Below, piece after piece: positions 33,114 to 44,512 of a stretch of 64,000 bases of DNA (its first letter is position 1; each line of letters begins with the position of its first letter). Both the position numbers and the translations under genes were made by a program. The DNA comes from Ascochyta rabiei. Lineage: Eukaryota; Ascomycota; Dothideomycetes; Pleosporales; Didymellaceae. The notes under the pieces were generated by a model. It was not told the origin of the DNA. It made no database searches and saw nothing but the letters and a program-made list of their open reading frames with translations. Location of the stretch: NCBI RefSeq assembly GCF_004011695.2, contig NC_082410.1, positions 1,612,001 through 1,676,000 of the forward strand, read 5' to 3'.

Positions 33114-34428
33114 CTACTGCTTCCAGGCGTGAGACATTCGGCTGAGAGTGCTCATTCTTCCATGTTGCATATTGCTGAGCAATGCTTCCTCTAGTGCCGA
33201 CTGGCTGATGCCCGCATCTATTCTGATCAGTCATGGTCAAATGGGTTACTATCAAATACAACATACCATCGATATCACTGAAACTGCTACCCATGCTCGG
33301 CGTGCCTTCACTCCCTTCCTTACGCCTCAACGCCTGCGCCCGTGGGCTTCCCAGGTTTGCCATAGCAGCACGATGATTAAAGTTTGGGCTCACAGGACTC
33401 TTCGTCGCAGCTTGCGGTCCAGAAGGGGTATCGCTAGCCGAAGCAGAGCTGGTCATGGATGATGCTGTTTCAGTCGTGGCCCGGGATTGCGGGCTGCTTT
33501 GCTTAGCTGCAGCAATGCTCTTCTGTCGGTCCACAAGCGGAGTCTTCTGCTCAGATTGAGTCTGCTTTGACGCGCCCGGCACTCGTCTTGCTGCTGATGC
33601 AAAAGGCAGCATGGTGGCGGCCGGTGAATCTGCTTCGTCTGCCTCCTGCGTGCCGTCACCTTCTGCAAATGGGGCTAGCTCTCGGGCCTGCTTCTGCTGG
33701 AAGCGCGGTGGTCGCTTAAACAGCTGGCTACGGTGCGCTGGATGGTCAGTATCTGACATGGACGACGAGCTTGGCGAAGACGAATCTGGGATTTCTGGTG
33801 AATCCGGCGGTTCTTGCACGTTCGTAGGAGCCAGGGAGCCAGGAGAAACAGGCTGATCGTCCCTAGAGGGCCTCGTAAGATTCGGTCGCTGTGTCGACCG
33901 TGCAGACAGTGTCCGAGCTGGGAGCTGCTGAGTTTGTGCACGAGTTTGTGTGATCGTGGTCGTCGAGGGTGTCCTGGTCAGTGCCGGAGCTGGCTCAATC
34001 ACCTCTCCCAGTCCAAGGTTTGGGCTGTTTCTGCGCCCTCCAGACAATGCCGATGTCGTTCTCGGAGGGCCGGCACCGCCACTGCCAGCTCTTTGCATTG
34101 CAACACCGCCTACAGAAGCAAGGGTACTTCCGCCCCCAGATGCCGCAGGCGCGGTGACGGTCGAACCGCTGACCTTCTTCATCTGATTGCGAACATGCTC
34201 GAAATGCCGTTCATACAGCCATGCCGCTTGCTGGAGCAGAAAGGTAGGAGGCACTTGGAACTTGGTCGCAAGCTCCACCCAGTTGAGGTCGCTGGTCTTT
34301 GAGGATTTGGAGATGACCTTCCACAGCTGGCGGTCCTTATCAGCATCCCATTGGGCTTGTGGTGGATCTACGAAGTTGCCGCGCGGGAATGGCAGCCGGA
34401 TCAAGGCTGTGAACTGAGTCGAAGCCAT
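33114..34428 (-). CDS. ATG29: Autophagy-related protein 29
   Basis: Two exons (33267-34428, 33114-33217) give 421 residues. The conserved N-terminal domain (about residues 5-90) reads FTALIRLPFPRGNFVDPPQA, then WDADKDRQLWKVISKSSK and FLLQQAAWLYERHFEHVRNQ, the pattern of Atg29. The remainder is Ser/Pro/Thr-rich and disordered. The intron puts the C-terminus into SFSDIDDAGISQSALEEALL and SNMQHGRMSTLSRMSHAWKQ, the conserved end segment of filamentous-fungal Atg29, which supports the splice. Atg29 works with Atg17 and Atg31 as the scaffold that brings the Atg1 kinase complex to the phagophore assembly site. Phosphorylation of the disordered tail regulates the yeast protein; many Ser-Pro sites are present here. 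Confidence 0.92.
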
Positions 34429-34835
34429 GAGACGATAGATGATTTCAAGATAGTTCGGGCGATGGAATGAGATGGGTGAGATGGAGTTGTGATGACAAGG
34501 CTAAACGGCTTGGGGAGCGCGTGAACCAATCTACGCGTAGGTACCCCAACTTTGACTGACACAGAGCATGGACGTGAATACTGCTTGACTGAAATGGCTT
34601 GCAATCCCAAGTTAGTTCTTGGGTGCTTCTACCTCTTGATCTTTCGGACTGCTCTTCTTCATACTCGATTGTGCAAGATTGAGATGGAAACATTCATGTC
34701 TCTCACCCGGTGTCTGCCCCGCAGACCCTTGCTCCTGCTGCCCCACCCTAGCGTCATGCAGGCACAAAATGAACAACACCAGGTCAGGCAATCGAATGAG
34801 TCGCACAACTTCAACACGTCAACGAATTGATCAAT
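34429..34835. promoter_or_regulatory. Divergent promoter region, ATG29 / ADE1
   Basis: About 400 bp. A TGACTGACA-like word near 34552-34562 loosely resembles a Gcn4-type element (TGACTC core not exact). Nothing firm. Confidence 0.35.
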
Positions 34836-35880
34836 ATGTCGGAAACAGTCACCACTATTGACATCCAGGGCAAGCTGCCCAAGGTAGCGTCGGGCAAAGT
34901 CCGTGATCTGTTCGCAGTCGACGATGACACACTGCTGTTCGTCGCGAGCGACCGAATATCGGCGTACGATGTGATTATGGAAAACGTGAGTTGAAAACAG
35001 ATACAAGGATCCGACTACTACAATATGACAGTGACAATCGCCCATGTGAACTAAATGCTAATGCAACAACAGGGCATTCCAGGAAAAGGTGCTCTTCTCA
35101 CAGCCATGAGGTACAGAACACCAAACCAGCACTCCCTCCGGACCAGGCATTAACAACCTCTGCAGCATCTACTGGTTCAATTACCTCCCTCAGCACGTCT
35201 CCGGCCTCAAAACGCACTACATCAGCAACCAACTCCCCCCTGCCATCGCCTCTCTCACCAGCTTCCAGGACCGCAGCATGCAAGTCCGACGTCTGCGCAT
35301 CATCCCCATCGAGTCCATTGTGCGCGGCTACATCACCGGCTCTGGCTGGTCCGAGTACAAAAGATCCGGCACGGTGAATGGCATCCGGCTCCCAGCGGGG
35401 CTCATCGAAGGCCAGAAGCTCCCTTCGGCGCTGTGGACGCCCAGCACAAAAGCCGAACTCGGCGACAAGGACGAGAACATTTCGCCCGAGAAGGCGCGCG
35501 AGATCATCGCGAACCCCAAGATTGCTGCCCGTGTCGAGGAGTTGAGTCTGCAGATCTACGAGGCTGCGGCGAAGCGCGCCGAGTCTGTCGGTATTGTGCT
35601 CGCGGACACCAAGTTCGAGTTTGGCCTCGACGAGAACGATGATGTCGTGCTGGTCGATGAGGTGCTCACGCCGGACAGCAGTCGCTTCTGGCCCAAGGAG
35701 ACGTGGGAGCAGAACCTGGGCAGAGCGCAGCCGAGCTTCGACAAGCAATTCCTGCGCGACTGGTTGACGTCGAACGGGCTGAAGGGCAAGGATGGCGTCA
35801 AGGTGCCGGAGGATGTCGTGAAGCAAACAGCGGCAAAGTACAGGGAGGCTTATGAGAAGATCACAGGGAAGACTGCCTGA
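34836..35880 (+). CDS. ADE1: SAICAR synthetase (phosphoribosylaminoimidazole-succinocarboxamide synthase)
   Basis: Three exons (34836-34985, 35073-35110, 35166-35880) give 300 residues; the middle exon is 38 nt. The enzyme joins CAIR and aspartate using ATP in step seven of purine synthesis. Motifs: [20 protein letters not shown] with [11 protein letters not shown] (ATP site), [20 protein letters not shown] rebuilt over two introns, [20 protein letters not shown] (the family signature), and [16 protein letters not shown] near the C-terminus. The length equals that of yeast Ade1 (306). The protein is monofunctional; in animals it is fused to AIR carboxylase. A cytosolic location is expected. 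Confidence 0.96.
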
Positions 35881-36272
35881 GTGTGTGTAGAGGGATTCCA
35901 GATGAGACGACCGTTTCGTGTATCCTCACGTTTTTTTTTATCTATTGTAGATACTATACTGCGTCCTCATACGCAAACGAACCAAAAAGGCCTCCCCTTG
36001 TCAATGTCTTCACCTGAATGCTATAAACAGATTCCACTATACCGAGATTCGTATATATATATACAACTGCTTAATGCTGTTGGTCAAAACACCCGACGCC
36101 GTTGTGATGCAGACATGTCATGAGGAGCTTTCCCAATAATCAACGCCACCGCTACGCTGCATGCATGTGATACCCAACATCTCAAAAACTGACAAACAAA
36201 AGAAACGCTAAAACAGGTGTGAAGGGGGAAAAAAGAAAAACGCAGAGAGATCGAAGAGACGTCCAAGAATGT
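35881..36272. other. Convergent intergenic region, ADE1 / MED12
   Basis: About 390 bp of AT-rich 3' sequence, with a short T-run near 35930 and a TA dinucleotide run near 36052-36061. No gene. Confidence 0.5.
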
Positions 36273-39200
36273 TCAGGCTCTCCTGGCGCCGAACAGGCTC
36301 AAGTTGATCGCTGTTTCGTTTGCATTGGGGTTTCCAGAGCTTTCGGCCAAGATCTCCCATCTCGGTTGTACATACGGGAACTGTCTCACTTCTTTTGCTT
36401 GTGCCGCGGGCAACCTGCCGTTCGTCGCGCCAGGCCCACTCGCCATGGGAGTGGGACGCTGAGACTGCACCGGCGATGGTTGCGTGGCCCGTTGCTGTGC
36501 GAGGCTTTGCATATGCTGCATGTGTTGCATTTGCTGCAATGGTGTGGGGTTCGAAGGGTTTCGTTGTAGCTGCGCGGGAAGCATCTTATTCTGAGGATGA
36601 GTGTGCTGTGGATATTGAGGGTAGCTTCGCAACTGCTGTGCTTGCATCTGTTGCTGACGTTGTTGCTGTGGGTTGAAGTATCGTTGTTGAGGTGAAGGGG
36701 CACCTGAATTTGGCATCTGCGGGCTCTGATACTGGCTCTGGATAGTGGCTGGAGTCTGTGATTGGGAAGGCGCAAAGTTTTGAGCGGACTGTGGTGGGTT
36801 AACAGGCTTGGTCAGTACAAGCCAGCCATCGATCGGTCTTGCAGAACCGACGATGAACGAAAATCGAGGATCATCTGCGGGTGCGGTACTCTCGGCACGA
36901 GCGAGCTGAATGCGGACGTCGTCGGACAGAAGATCGGACAACACGACTGTCACGTCGAAAATGTGTTCGGCAATGTGTGGATAGAGTTCGAGGAGCGGGT
37001 GAACAATCAAAGACCTTAGCGCGGCCATCAGAGCAGTCTGATGCTGATGTGTGGCATTTCCTAAAGCCGAGGTCTTGTGAGAGATGAGTACGCGGAACAA
37101 AGCATTGGTCCTACTGATGGTTAGCAAAGAGCTGGGAAGGTGATGGTTTATCCTACCATGTGTAGAGATCTGACACAGTCAAGTGGTCAGTGTGGGTGTG
37201 GAGCTTCCCGACGCCATCCAGATAAGTCAAAGCCTGAGCTACGCCTTTGAGCCTCTCGGTCAGTGCCATTGACATCGTAGACGGTTCAGTGGCGTCGGAG
37301 ACTTCTCCTGCAGTCAGATCGATGATTGTGAGGTACTTTTGCACCAATGCTGGCGACAACAGGCTGAAGCTCTGAGGTTCGAGTGAAGACGTAGTGAGGA
37401 AGGACGATGCACCGATAATCTCATGTTCTGCCTGCTGGCGTATCTAAGTAGGATCAGTACGGTTCAGCCTTAGCATAGCTATCGAGCCCACCTTGACTGT
37501 GAGAGCGCTGTCTAGGGTGGCTAGAAGCTCCAGCGCGGATGGTTGGTCCTTCTCCAGAGCCGACTTGATAGCGCTCAAGAGTGCGGCAGAGAGTCCATCG
37601 GCCAAACACTCCGTCGAGACTGAATCAAATTCGAAGATCTGCTGGACCATAGATCTGCAGAATGGCATGGACAGCTCACTGGCTATGTCAAAGATTTCAA
37701 GAACCTGCTGTTCTGGGCTTTTCGCAGATAGGTCTTAGGGTCGTGTCAGCTGAGACATGGAGATGCGTAGTGGAGGGTTGCTTACCAAGGTTGCCATGAG
37801 GGTCAAGGAGGAGACCGAAGGGGACTTTCAGGTACTGTATTTTTAGGTCTCCGTTCGACCCACCTGTACTGAGCTTAGAGAGATGGGTTGTGTCGGCAAG
37901 AGTGTAGTGTTTTAGTATGTCAAGGACTGAGCTACTGGACAGGAGGCTGGACAATTGTTGCCCAACTTTTTGCACAGGTAAGGCTGTGCCCAGTCCGACG
38001 AGTTCGCTGATAAACTGAAGCACGCGTGCATCTGCTTCGTAGCACAACTTTCGTTGCTCCAGTCGAAATCGATATCCATCTGATGATGACCAATTGCGTG
38101 CCAGAACGTCGGAGGGTAGTAGGCTGTAGAGACCTTCCGAAGCCACTCGGAAAGCAATTTCAGGCTGTCCGGTTGCTGTCTTGGCAACGTAGGCTCGCAG
38201 GCTCTCCAAAAAACCAGACAAAGGCATACAACCAGAGCCCACTAGAGTGGGCAGTGCGAGAAACAAGACCTCGACTTGGTGATTCACCAAGCATAGGTTC
38301 GTCCACTCATTCAGCACTACGTCAAACGTCGAGTCATCGAAGCTGCGCAGACGGTAGAACCAGTTGGAATAGTGATCGGACTGCAGAACACCCTTACTGA
38401 CACAGTCCTGTAAACTGCCAGTGATCTTTCGTAGCATTCGAGCCATGACTTGTTGGTCCATACTATTGCCACTCGAAAGAATGCGTTCGATCTCGTCCTC
38501 AACGTTGGATGAGATATTGTACATGACCTCGCCCATGTTGTCGGATGCGGGGGAGCATGCAGCCATCGAGTTTTTCTGGTCTAGTCGGCTCAAATCGTAG
38601 TTCAAAAGCTGCAGTAATTGGCCGTCTAATTGCAACGTCCGAGTAAGATTGGTGAGGCTGAGGAGCAGTTCTCGTTCGGGAAATCGGATAGTCCTGATCG
38701 ACGCGTACCTTGTCACCACCTTTCCAAAGAGAGAGTCGAAGGCGCCAATGGCACGGAAGGCTTTCAGGTGGTAGTGCATCGTATCCGTGGCAGAAGCAAG
38801 TACGGTTGGGTCCAGTGAAGAGGTTACAATGTTGACAACATCTGCGAGCAAGGAAATATGGTCAAACTGCTCCAGATAAGATCGCACTATATCGAAGTCA
38901 TGCGGCGTGATCAAGGAGACGGTCGCAGTCTCCTCAACAGCAGGATCCTTGGTAGGCACGCTGAACCGTTTAGTACATAGCATAAGATGCAACAGGGTGT
39001 GATGCTTACTGTTCGTTTAGTTCGGCATACCAAGCAACTTGTTGACGGAGCCAAATTCCAAGTTCAATCCTAACCGTGGACCCGAGCTTGCCGATTTCAA
39101 GTTTAGGATGGTCCAATGTCGAATAGCCCATGCCGCATAGTACAGGCATTTGCTGTGAGATGGACAGTTTGGCATGCTCTAAACACTGGTCCTCCCAATC

Positions 39201-41482
39201 CGCAGAGTACGCGGTCCCGCGAAGAAGCGTGGCACGCAAAGTCCGTATTTGGTCTGGTAACCCGCTAATAGGTATTTCCGTGATCAGGCGTACAGGCCAC
39301 GCAGCAGGCTATGTTGTGGTAAGCATAAGAGTGTTCAAGGAGAAAGAATGGCTTACCACAGACAGGTCCAAGTTTTGCGCGATCGACCCCGTGGCGATGA
39401 GCCATTGCATATAGCGACCAGCTGCAAAGGTCTTGGAACGGACCAGCTCAGAAATAACCTTGAAGACAATACGCTCGTCCCCAGTCTTGGCCCAACTCAT
39501 ACCTTCAAGGTATGTCGTCACACACTCGTATATGTCTGCACCCAGATGGCCCCACCTGCGGAGCAAGCGAGTGGCTAGGCAGACCCTGTGTGAGCCTTGG
39601 CGATAATGGGAACATGCCCACTCTAACAATGCGGAGACTAGGTGCACAGGATTGGAAATGACCTCCATACAGTCTGTAGAGACCTCGTCGATACGAACGA
39701 TTCTGTTGTAGTCGACGTTGTCCAGTATGCGATAAACTCGACCAGCAGATGTCATGGAAGCCGCTGGAGCCGTCTTGGACGACTGCTGTAGTCTGCGATT
39801 CCGATCGTCTAGCTTCTGCACTCTGTGTAGGAGTTGTGGGTGATTGATTTTGTCTGCAAGGGCCTGGAGGGTTGCACTGTGTTGGTGCCATGTAGTCGGA
39901 AGTAGCAGACACGCCGGGCGTTTGTCCAGAAGGTCGATCAGGGTATTCTCGAGAAGCTGAGATAACAGAGAAGCTTCGTGCTGAGAGAGCTGTCGTATGT
40001 TAGCACGAGAGAGAGAGGCAGACTACGGGGTAGAGGAGCTCACCTTGGTCACGTGGTTGAGCAGCGCTTCTGCCAAACGCTTGCCACGCATGCGGCACGA
40101 CAGAATGTCATTCCAGTAATGAGGAACGGACAAGAGGGTAAGCCAGACGAACAGGCGCTCGGGCGAGCAGGCCTCCAGATTGTGAAGCATCCAGTCAAGG
40201 AAGTGGTCGACGTCCAGCAGGCACTCTTTGTACAAGTGGGTTGCCAGCTTGACTCTGCACGTGGTTAGCTTGTCCAGCACGGGCCGTGAAGGGCAACGTA
40301 CGAGTAAGTGATGCGAGGCTTCCACTCTCCGGTGCCCATGCTCGAGACGATGCCATCTAAGAAGTGCTCGACGGAGCTCGTCCAACCTCGGACCCAAGTC
40401 ACGGTGCCGGCTTGGCCCTTGCGCTTGTGGGAGCGCAGCTCGTTGATGCCCACGCACTTGGCCAGCCACAGCGCCCTCGTCAGAGGTATGTTCTTGTTGA
40501 GACACTGCTCGAGCAGGACTTTGCCGGTGAGGCCGTGAGGGATGGTGCGACTCAGGCGGCGAACGCCAACAGCTGGGTTGGCCAGATCGTGCAGCCACTG
40601 CTCGCGCGTCGAGTCTCTGAGGGTGAGGCGTGGCGGGGGCTTGAAGGTATTCGGCTCCTGGAGACGACCGGTCTGCTGGCGCTTCTCCAGCACGGCCACG
40701 AACAGGGTGGAGAGTGTGGAGAGGCCGGACTTGTTCTTCAGATTGGACCACAGCGAGGGGCGGGCCGTGTTGGTCTCATTCATGATCTGCGGCTTGTTGC
40801 TGATGCCTGCCTTGACCAAGGCCTCGGTCAACGTGTCCTCGGGGTTGTGGCCGGTCCATGGAAAGACGTCGGCCGCCTCGCCGCCGGGGAAGTGGACAGG
40901 CGGCGTGATCAGCTCGGGCGGGTGGATGCTGGGATGCTCCTTCACGCCTGTCCCGCCGGGCACGATGCGGCGGTGGGTCAAGGCATCTCGCAGGTGGACG
41001 GAGCCGGGGCGGGGCGGCAGGGGCAGCGTGGCGGTCGGCTGGTAGGGGAACGAAGGGTGGATGGGCAGGTCGCAGGCGTAGGCGTGGGCGCAGGCGTGGG
41101 CGTGGACGTGGGCGTGGGCGTGGACGTGGGCGTGGGCGTGGGCGTGGGCGTGGGCGTGGGCGTAGGCGTCGTGGGGAGCAGTGCCGTAGAACAGCTGGGG
41201 GCGCCCCTGGGGCAGTGGTCGTGCGGTGTCGGCGGCGGCCTGGAGTGCGGGTGGTCGCACGTGTTCGAGGGCGGGATCGATGGGCTGGGGAAGCGTCGTG
41301 GCCGTGTTCGTGGCCGTGTTCGTGGCCGGGTTCGTGTTCAGCGGCTTCGAGGGCTGCCGCCGCACCTGCGCCTGCGACTGCGACTGCGACTGCGGCTGCG
41401 ACTGCAACTGTGGCTGCGACCGAGAGGGCACCCCACTGCCACGGGACTGCTCGTGTATTCCCGGGCCAGGACGGGAGGTCAT
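36273..41482 (-). CDS. SRB8: Mediator complex subunit 12 (CDK8 kinase module)
   Basis: Eight exons (40302-41482, 40044-40254, 39357-39989, 39010-39308, 37786-38960, 37492-37733, 37157-37443, 36273-37110) give 1621 residues in one continuous frame. Fungal name SRB8, animal name MED12. MED12 links CDK8/cyclin C to the core Mediator and activates the kinase. Recognisable parts are the Med12 N-terminal domain (IPHGLTGKVLLEQCLNKNIP, LTRALWLAKCVGINELRSHK, and the segment ending in YSVKLATHLYKECLLDVDHF) and the following helical region (SWEGMSWAK-type, PVRLITEIPISGLP). The first 150 residues are low-complexity: Ser-Gln and Pro-Gln repeats, then an His-Ala dipeptide run at 107-137. The C-terminal 200 residues are Gln-rich with Met-Gln-His runs. 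Several introns show TGCTAAC-type branch sites. Confidence 0.93.
41078..41165. repeat. GTGGGC hexamer array coding for His-Ala repeats
   Basis: About 14 near-perfect GTGGGC/GTGGAC hexamers on the plus strand, read on the minus strand as alternating His and Ala (with a few Val, Cys, Tyr) in the N-terminal part of MED12. Confidence 0.92.
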
Positions 41483-42002
41483 CGCACCGGGAGCGCGTTC
41501 ATCGTTGTGTTGTGCGCGGCCGGGCAGGAGATGGGACGGCGTCGGGCAGCGGAAGGGGAGCGCGGAGGGTGCAGCGGGCGGCGGGCGGCATGAGACGAGG
41601 CAGGAGCGCGGCGAGCAGTCGGTGGTGGAGACGACAGCGCCGAGCGGGATCTGCAGCCTCACGGGGTCGCGGCGAGGTCGAGGATCGAGGGTCGAGGGAC
41701 GAGGGTCGAGTCGAGGGTCGAGTCGAGGGTCTCGCAGCAGCCGGGGTGGGTGGTCACTTGTCACGCACGTACACGGTCGACAGACGTGTTGAGAGCTCCC
41801 GACGGCTGCATGGGCATGGGCATGGGCATGGGCAGGCCCGGCAGGGCATGGGGTGACGCCCGCCCACCGCCCACCGCCCACCGCCCACCAGCTCCGTGGC
41901 CGGCCCTCGACTCCACCGCGCCTTACGCCATCACACACCACCATCTCCCTCTCCGTCTCCGCCACGGCCATACACCGCTCACACCGCCCACACTGCTCCA
42001 CC
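41483..42002. promoter_or_regulatory. Divergent promoter region, MED12 / Asterix, with short repeats
   Basis: About 520 bp. GTCGAG/AGGGTCGAG words repeat at 41677-41730, CATGGG hexamers run at 41810-41834, and CCACCGCCCA words repeat at 41866-41889. These lie close to the two starts. No defined factor site is recognised. Confidence 0.5.
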
Positions 42003-42891
42003 ATGGCCTCACTCCAGGGGAAAAAGGACATGCGACGTGCCGACCTCAGTATGTGCCCGCGCCGACCCCAATTGCAACGCGGCTGCACTGGCTGCACTTG
42101 CGCATCGCCATCTCCCCTATGCGCAGCCATGCACCCGCTGCAGACCACGTCACGTGCCCTCGCTGACCTCCGCCAGTCGTGCCCTACGCCGAGCCGGCCA
42201 AGGACAAGTCGGATGGCGACATGTCGAGTAGGTCCACGTCTGTCTGTGTGTAGGCACCCACAGAACAGCCGGCTGATGCACTCGTCCAGGCACAATGGCA
42301 AGCACGCTGCCCATGGCCGCTGTACGTACCACCCTTTCCCACCCCTCTGCACCCTTTACCACCCCTCTGCACCCTTTACCACCCTTTACCCACCTTTACC
42401 CACCTTCTGCCTCTACGTTGCACGGCTGACAGGAATGCCAGATCTTCACCCGCAACAAGTACGGCGCCCCGGCCCAATTTGGCTGACACCACTGACATGG
42501 CTCCCTTCAAACAGGATGATCGGCTGGTACCTTGTTCTGCCTGCTGTTGTACTACCCGTCACTGATTCGCTGCAGGGTCTCCGTCGTCTTCTCTGTGCAG
42601 TCGTGGCTCGCCGAGACCCCAGAGCAAAAGAAGACATCCACCACCCCGGCCTACTTCTCCGTCGGCATGGCCGGTAAGCTGTCCCCTTGTTCAGTCAACA
42701 GCAACCTTGCTAATTTGCCCCAGTCATGTCTCTGCTCGTTGTAAGTGTTCGATTCTGTCGTTGAGCTGAGCATGAGCGACTGACTCGCTACCTCACAGGG
42801 CTACTCTTCGCTCATTCTGCCGCCGCCGCCCGGCAGCATTGGTACAGGTACAGGAACACAGGCAGCACCAGCCGCAACGCCTCCGTCATAG
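42003..42891 (+). CDS. Asterix/WDR83OS-like protein (PAT complex subunit), eight tiny exons
   Basis: Exons 42003-42048, 42177-42227, 42290-42321, 42442-42458, 42515-42526, 42576-42673, 42724-42740 and 42799-42891 keep one frame and give 121 residues. Three exons are only 17, 12 and 17 nt. The result begins MASLQGKKDMRRADLIVPYA, has the segment AAIFTRNKMIGWVSVVFSVQ and later SVGMAVMSLLVGYSSLILPP. This matches the Asterix family: short cytosolic N-terminus, then hydrophobic helices, with a W-V/A-x-V motif and a conserved second helix. Animal Asterix binds CCDC47 in the PAT complex, an ER chaperone for nascent multi-pass membrane proteins. All junctions are GT..AG. The N-terminal part is less certain than the membrane part. 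It is divergent from MED12. Confidence 0.78.
42337..42405. repeat. Short tandem repeats within intron 3 of the Asterix gene
   Basis: CCACCCCTCTGCACCCTTTA-type units occur two to three times, followed by shorter CCCTTTACCAC and ACCTTTACCC units, all inside the 120-nt intron between 42321 and 42442. Confidence 0.85.
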
Positions 42892-43352
42892 TACCATGCA
42901 TGCAAGCGTGCATCAACTGTTGCCGTGGTTGAGCACCAAGGGTGTATTGTGTAACTAGAGAGGGAGGAAGGAGGGAACAGGCAAAACTTGTAATGCGAGT
43001 GCAAAAATAGGACATGTACACTCGGCGCCATGAGAAGCTGGATAGAATCATCATGTTCTTGGAGAAAGTTAGCTCCAGGCTCAAGCATCCTGCCATCTGA
43101 CGTTTCACTCGTGCCTTACGAATCAGGACGCAGGACGCAATGGCAGCCACTACTACGTAAAGTGGTCGGTGCGGCGGGGAATCGCAAGCCCCACCAGGAC
43201 TTCGGTCAGGAACAAAACACGCTCACCTTCCACCCACACGATCACGCAGTCCACCAGACGCACGCTCTCCTCTTCTCCGCTGTACCGGCATAGCACACCT
43301 CCGCACACGCAACAACAAACCCACCCCCAGCGCACACGCAACAGTTGTTTGT
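42892..43352. other. Intergenic, Asterix / eIF1, same strand
   Basis: About 460 bp with the Asterix 3' region and the eIF1 promoter. A C/A-rich stretch precedes the eIF1 ATG, as in many translation-factor genes. No further gene. Confidence 0.5.
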
Positions 43353-43920
43353 ATGTCCATCGAGAATCTTAAGACCTTCGACCCGTTCGCGGAAGCCGAT
43401 GAAGGCACCGGCGAGAAGTCCTCAGCGCAGTCCCAGGACTACATCCACATCCGTATCCAGCGTACGTGTCTGCACACCCCTAGCCTCGTGTCTTGTCCTG
43501 AGCAGCTGCACCCGCGTCTTCGCTTGCGCCTGCCTCAGCCCCCCTAAAATTCTTCGACGTTCTCTACGTGGCCCTGCTCCGTCGCTACCGTAGCACTGCA
43601 AAGCGCACGCTAACACCACGCAGAGCGCAATGGCCGCAAGACGTTGACGACCGTGCAAGGTCTGCCTAAGAAGTTCGACCAGAAGAAGATTCTCAAGGTC
43701 ATCAAGAAGAAGTTCGCCTGCAATGGCACCATAGTCGCAGACTCGGAGATGGGTGAAGTCATCCAACTCCAGGGAGATCAGCGCAAGGACATCCAGGACT
43801 TCTTGACCGACAAGAAGGAGGGCCTTGGTCTCGACGTGAAGACCATCAAGGTGAGTCACGCACCGAAGATCTGCAGCCACATGGCATCGCACTGACACCA
43901 CACAGGTCCACGGTTTCTAA
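43353..43920 (+). CDS. SUI1: Translation initiation factor eIF1
   Basis: Three exons (43353-43461, 43624-43850, 43906-43920) give 116 residues; the last exon is 15 nt and encodes only VHGF and the stop. eIF1 binds the 40S subunit near the P site and enforces AUG selection. The sequence is near-identical in pattern to yeast Sui1: MSIENLKTFDPFAEADEGTG, then DYIHIRIQQRNGRKTLTTVQ, ILKVIKKKFACNGTIV and MGEVIQLQGDQRKDIQDFL. The C-terminal IKVHGF is conserved in all eukaryotes, which confirms the tiny last exon. A Lys-rich KKEG stretch near the end is slightly longer than in yeast. Confidence 0.97.
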
Positions 43921-44512
43921 ACGCCACACACTGCGAGCCTGCTCCTCCAGGCACCTGCGCTGCCCTGGGCTTTGCAGGACGCATGCTCTTCCCTTTGAGC
44001 GTCTATGGCGCTGGCTCGGCTGAGGCTGGCACGGAAGGAACGGCACGATACTGCCGGTAAGACGGGGGACTACGGGACAGTTCGCAACATGCGCTGGACG
44101 TCGAGAATGTTTCATGCGTCCATGAATGATACCAATGGCTAGAATTTTCACGACATGAATCTTTACCTCCTCCACAAGCTGAGCGCTTGCTCCCCCCTAC
44201 TGCCCCACTTGACGTTACTCTGCGAATGTACAAGGCCGATCCCGCTAGCAAGACGTCCTGCTAACTGCAAGGATGGCTATGAGCCCAGTGAGCCATTGGG
44301 CTCGAGGGAAGCGCGACGTGAAGTTTGTGTGCCATGAAATCAAAGCAGGAGCTGCAAGATATCGCCTCCATGACATTTATTTTATACAAGTGCCTGTATC
44401 GCGGCATGTACACGACTATGTTTACAGTGTCATCTTCCCTCTCCTCTCCTGCTGCCCTCTCCTCTCCTGCTGCCCTCTCCTCTCCTGATGCCTCCCCTCA
44501 CCTACTGACCCT
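43921..44512. other. Convergent intergenic region, eIF1 / Mba1-like gene
   Basis: About 590 bp with both 3' regions. Near the Mba1-like stop, at about 44440-44492, an 18-bp unit of the form CCCTCTCCTCTCCTGCTG is repeated three times with decay. No gene. Confidence 0.6.

Noticed and set aside
38150..38190. Frame break in MED12 suggested by overlapping frames
   Set aside because: The 391-codon exon 5 is continuous; the other frames are shadows.
41483..42352. Extension of the MED12 first exon 290 codons upstream
   Set aside because: The frame is open but overlaps the Asterix gene on the other strand and encodes Cys/Trp/Arg-rich sequence unlike MED12. The ATG at 41482 gives a typical Gln/Ser-rich start.
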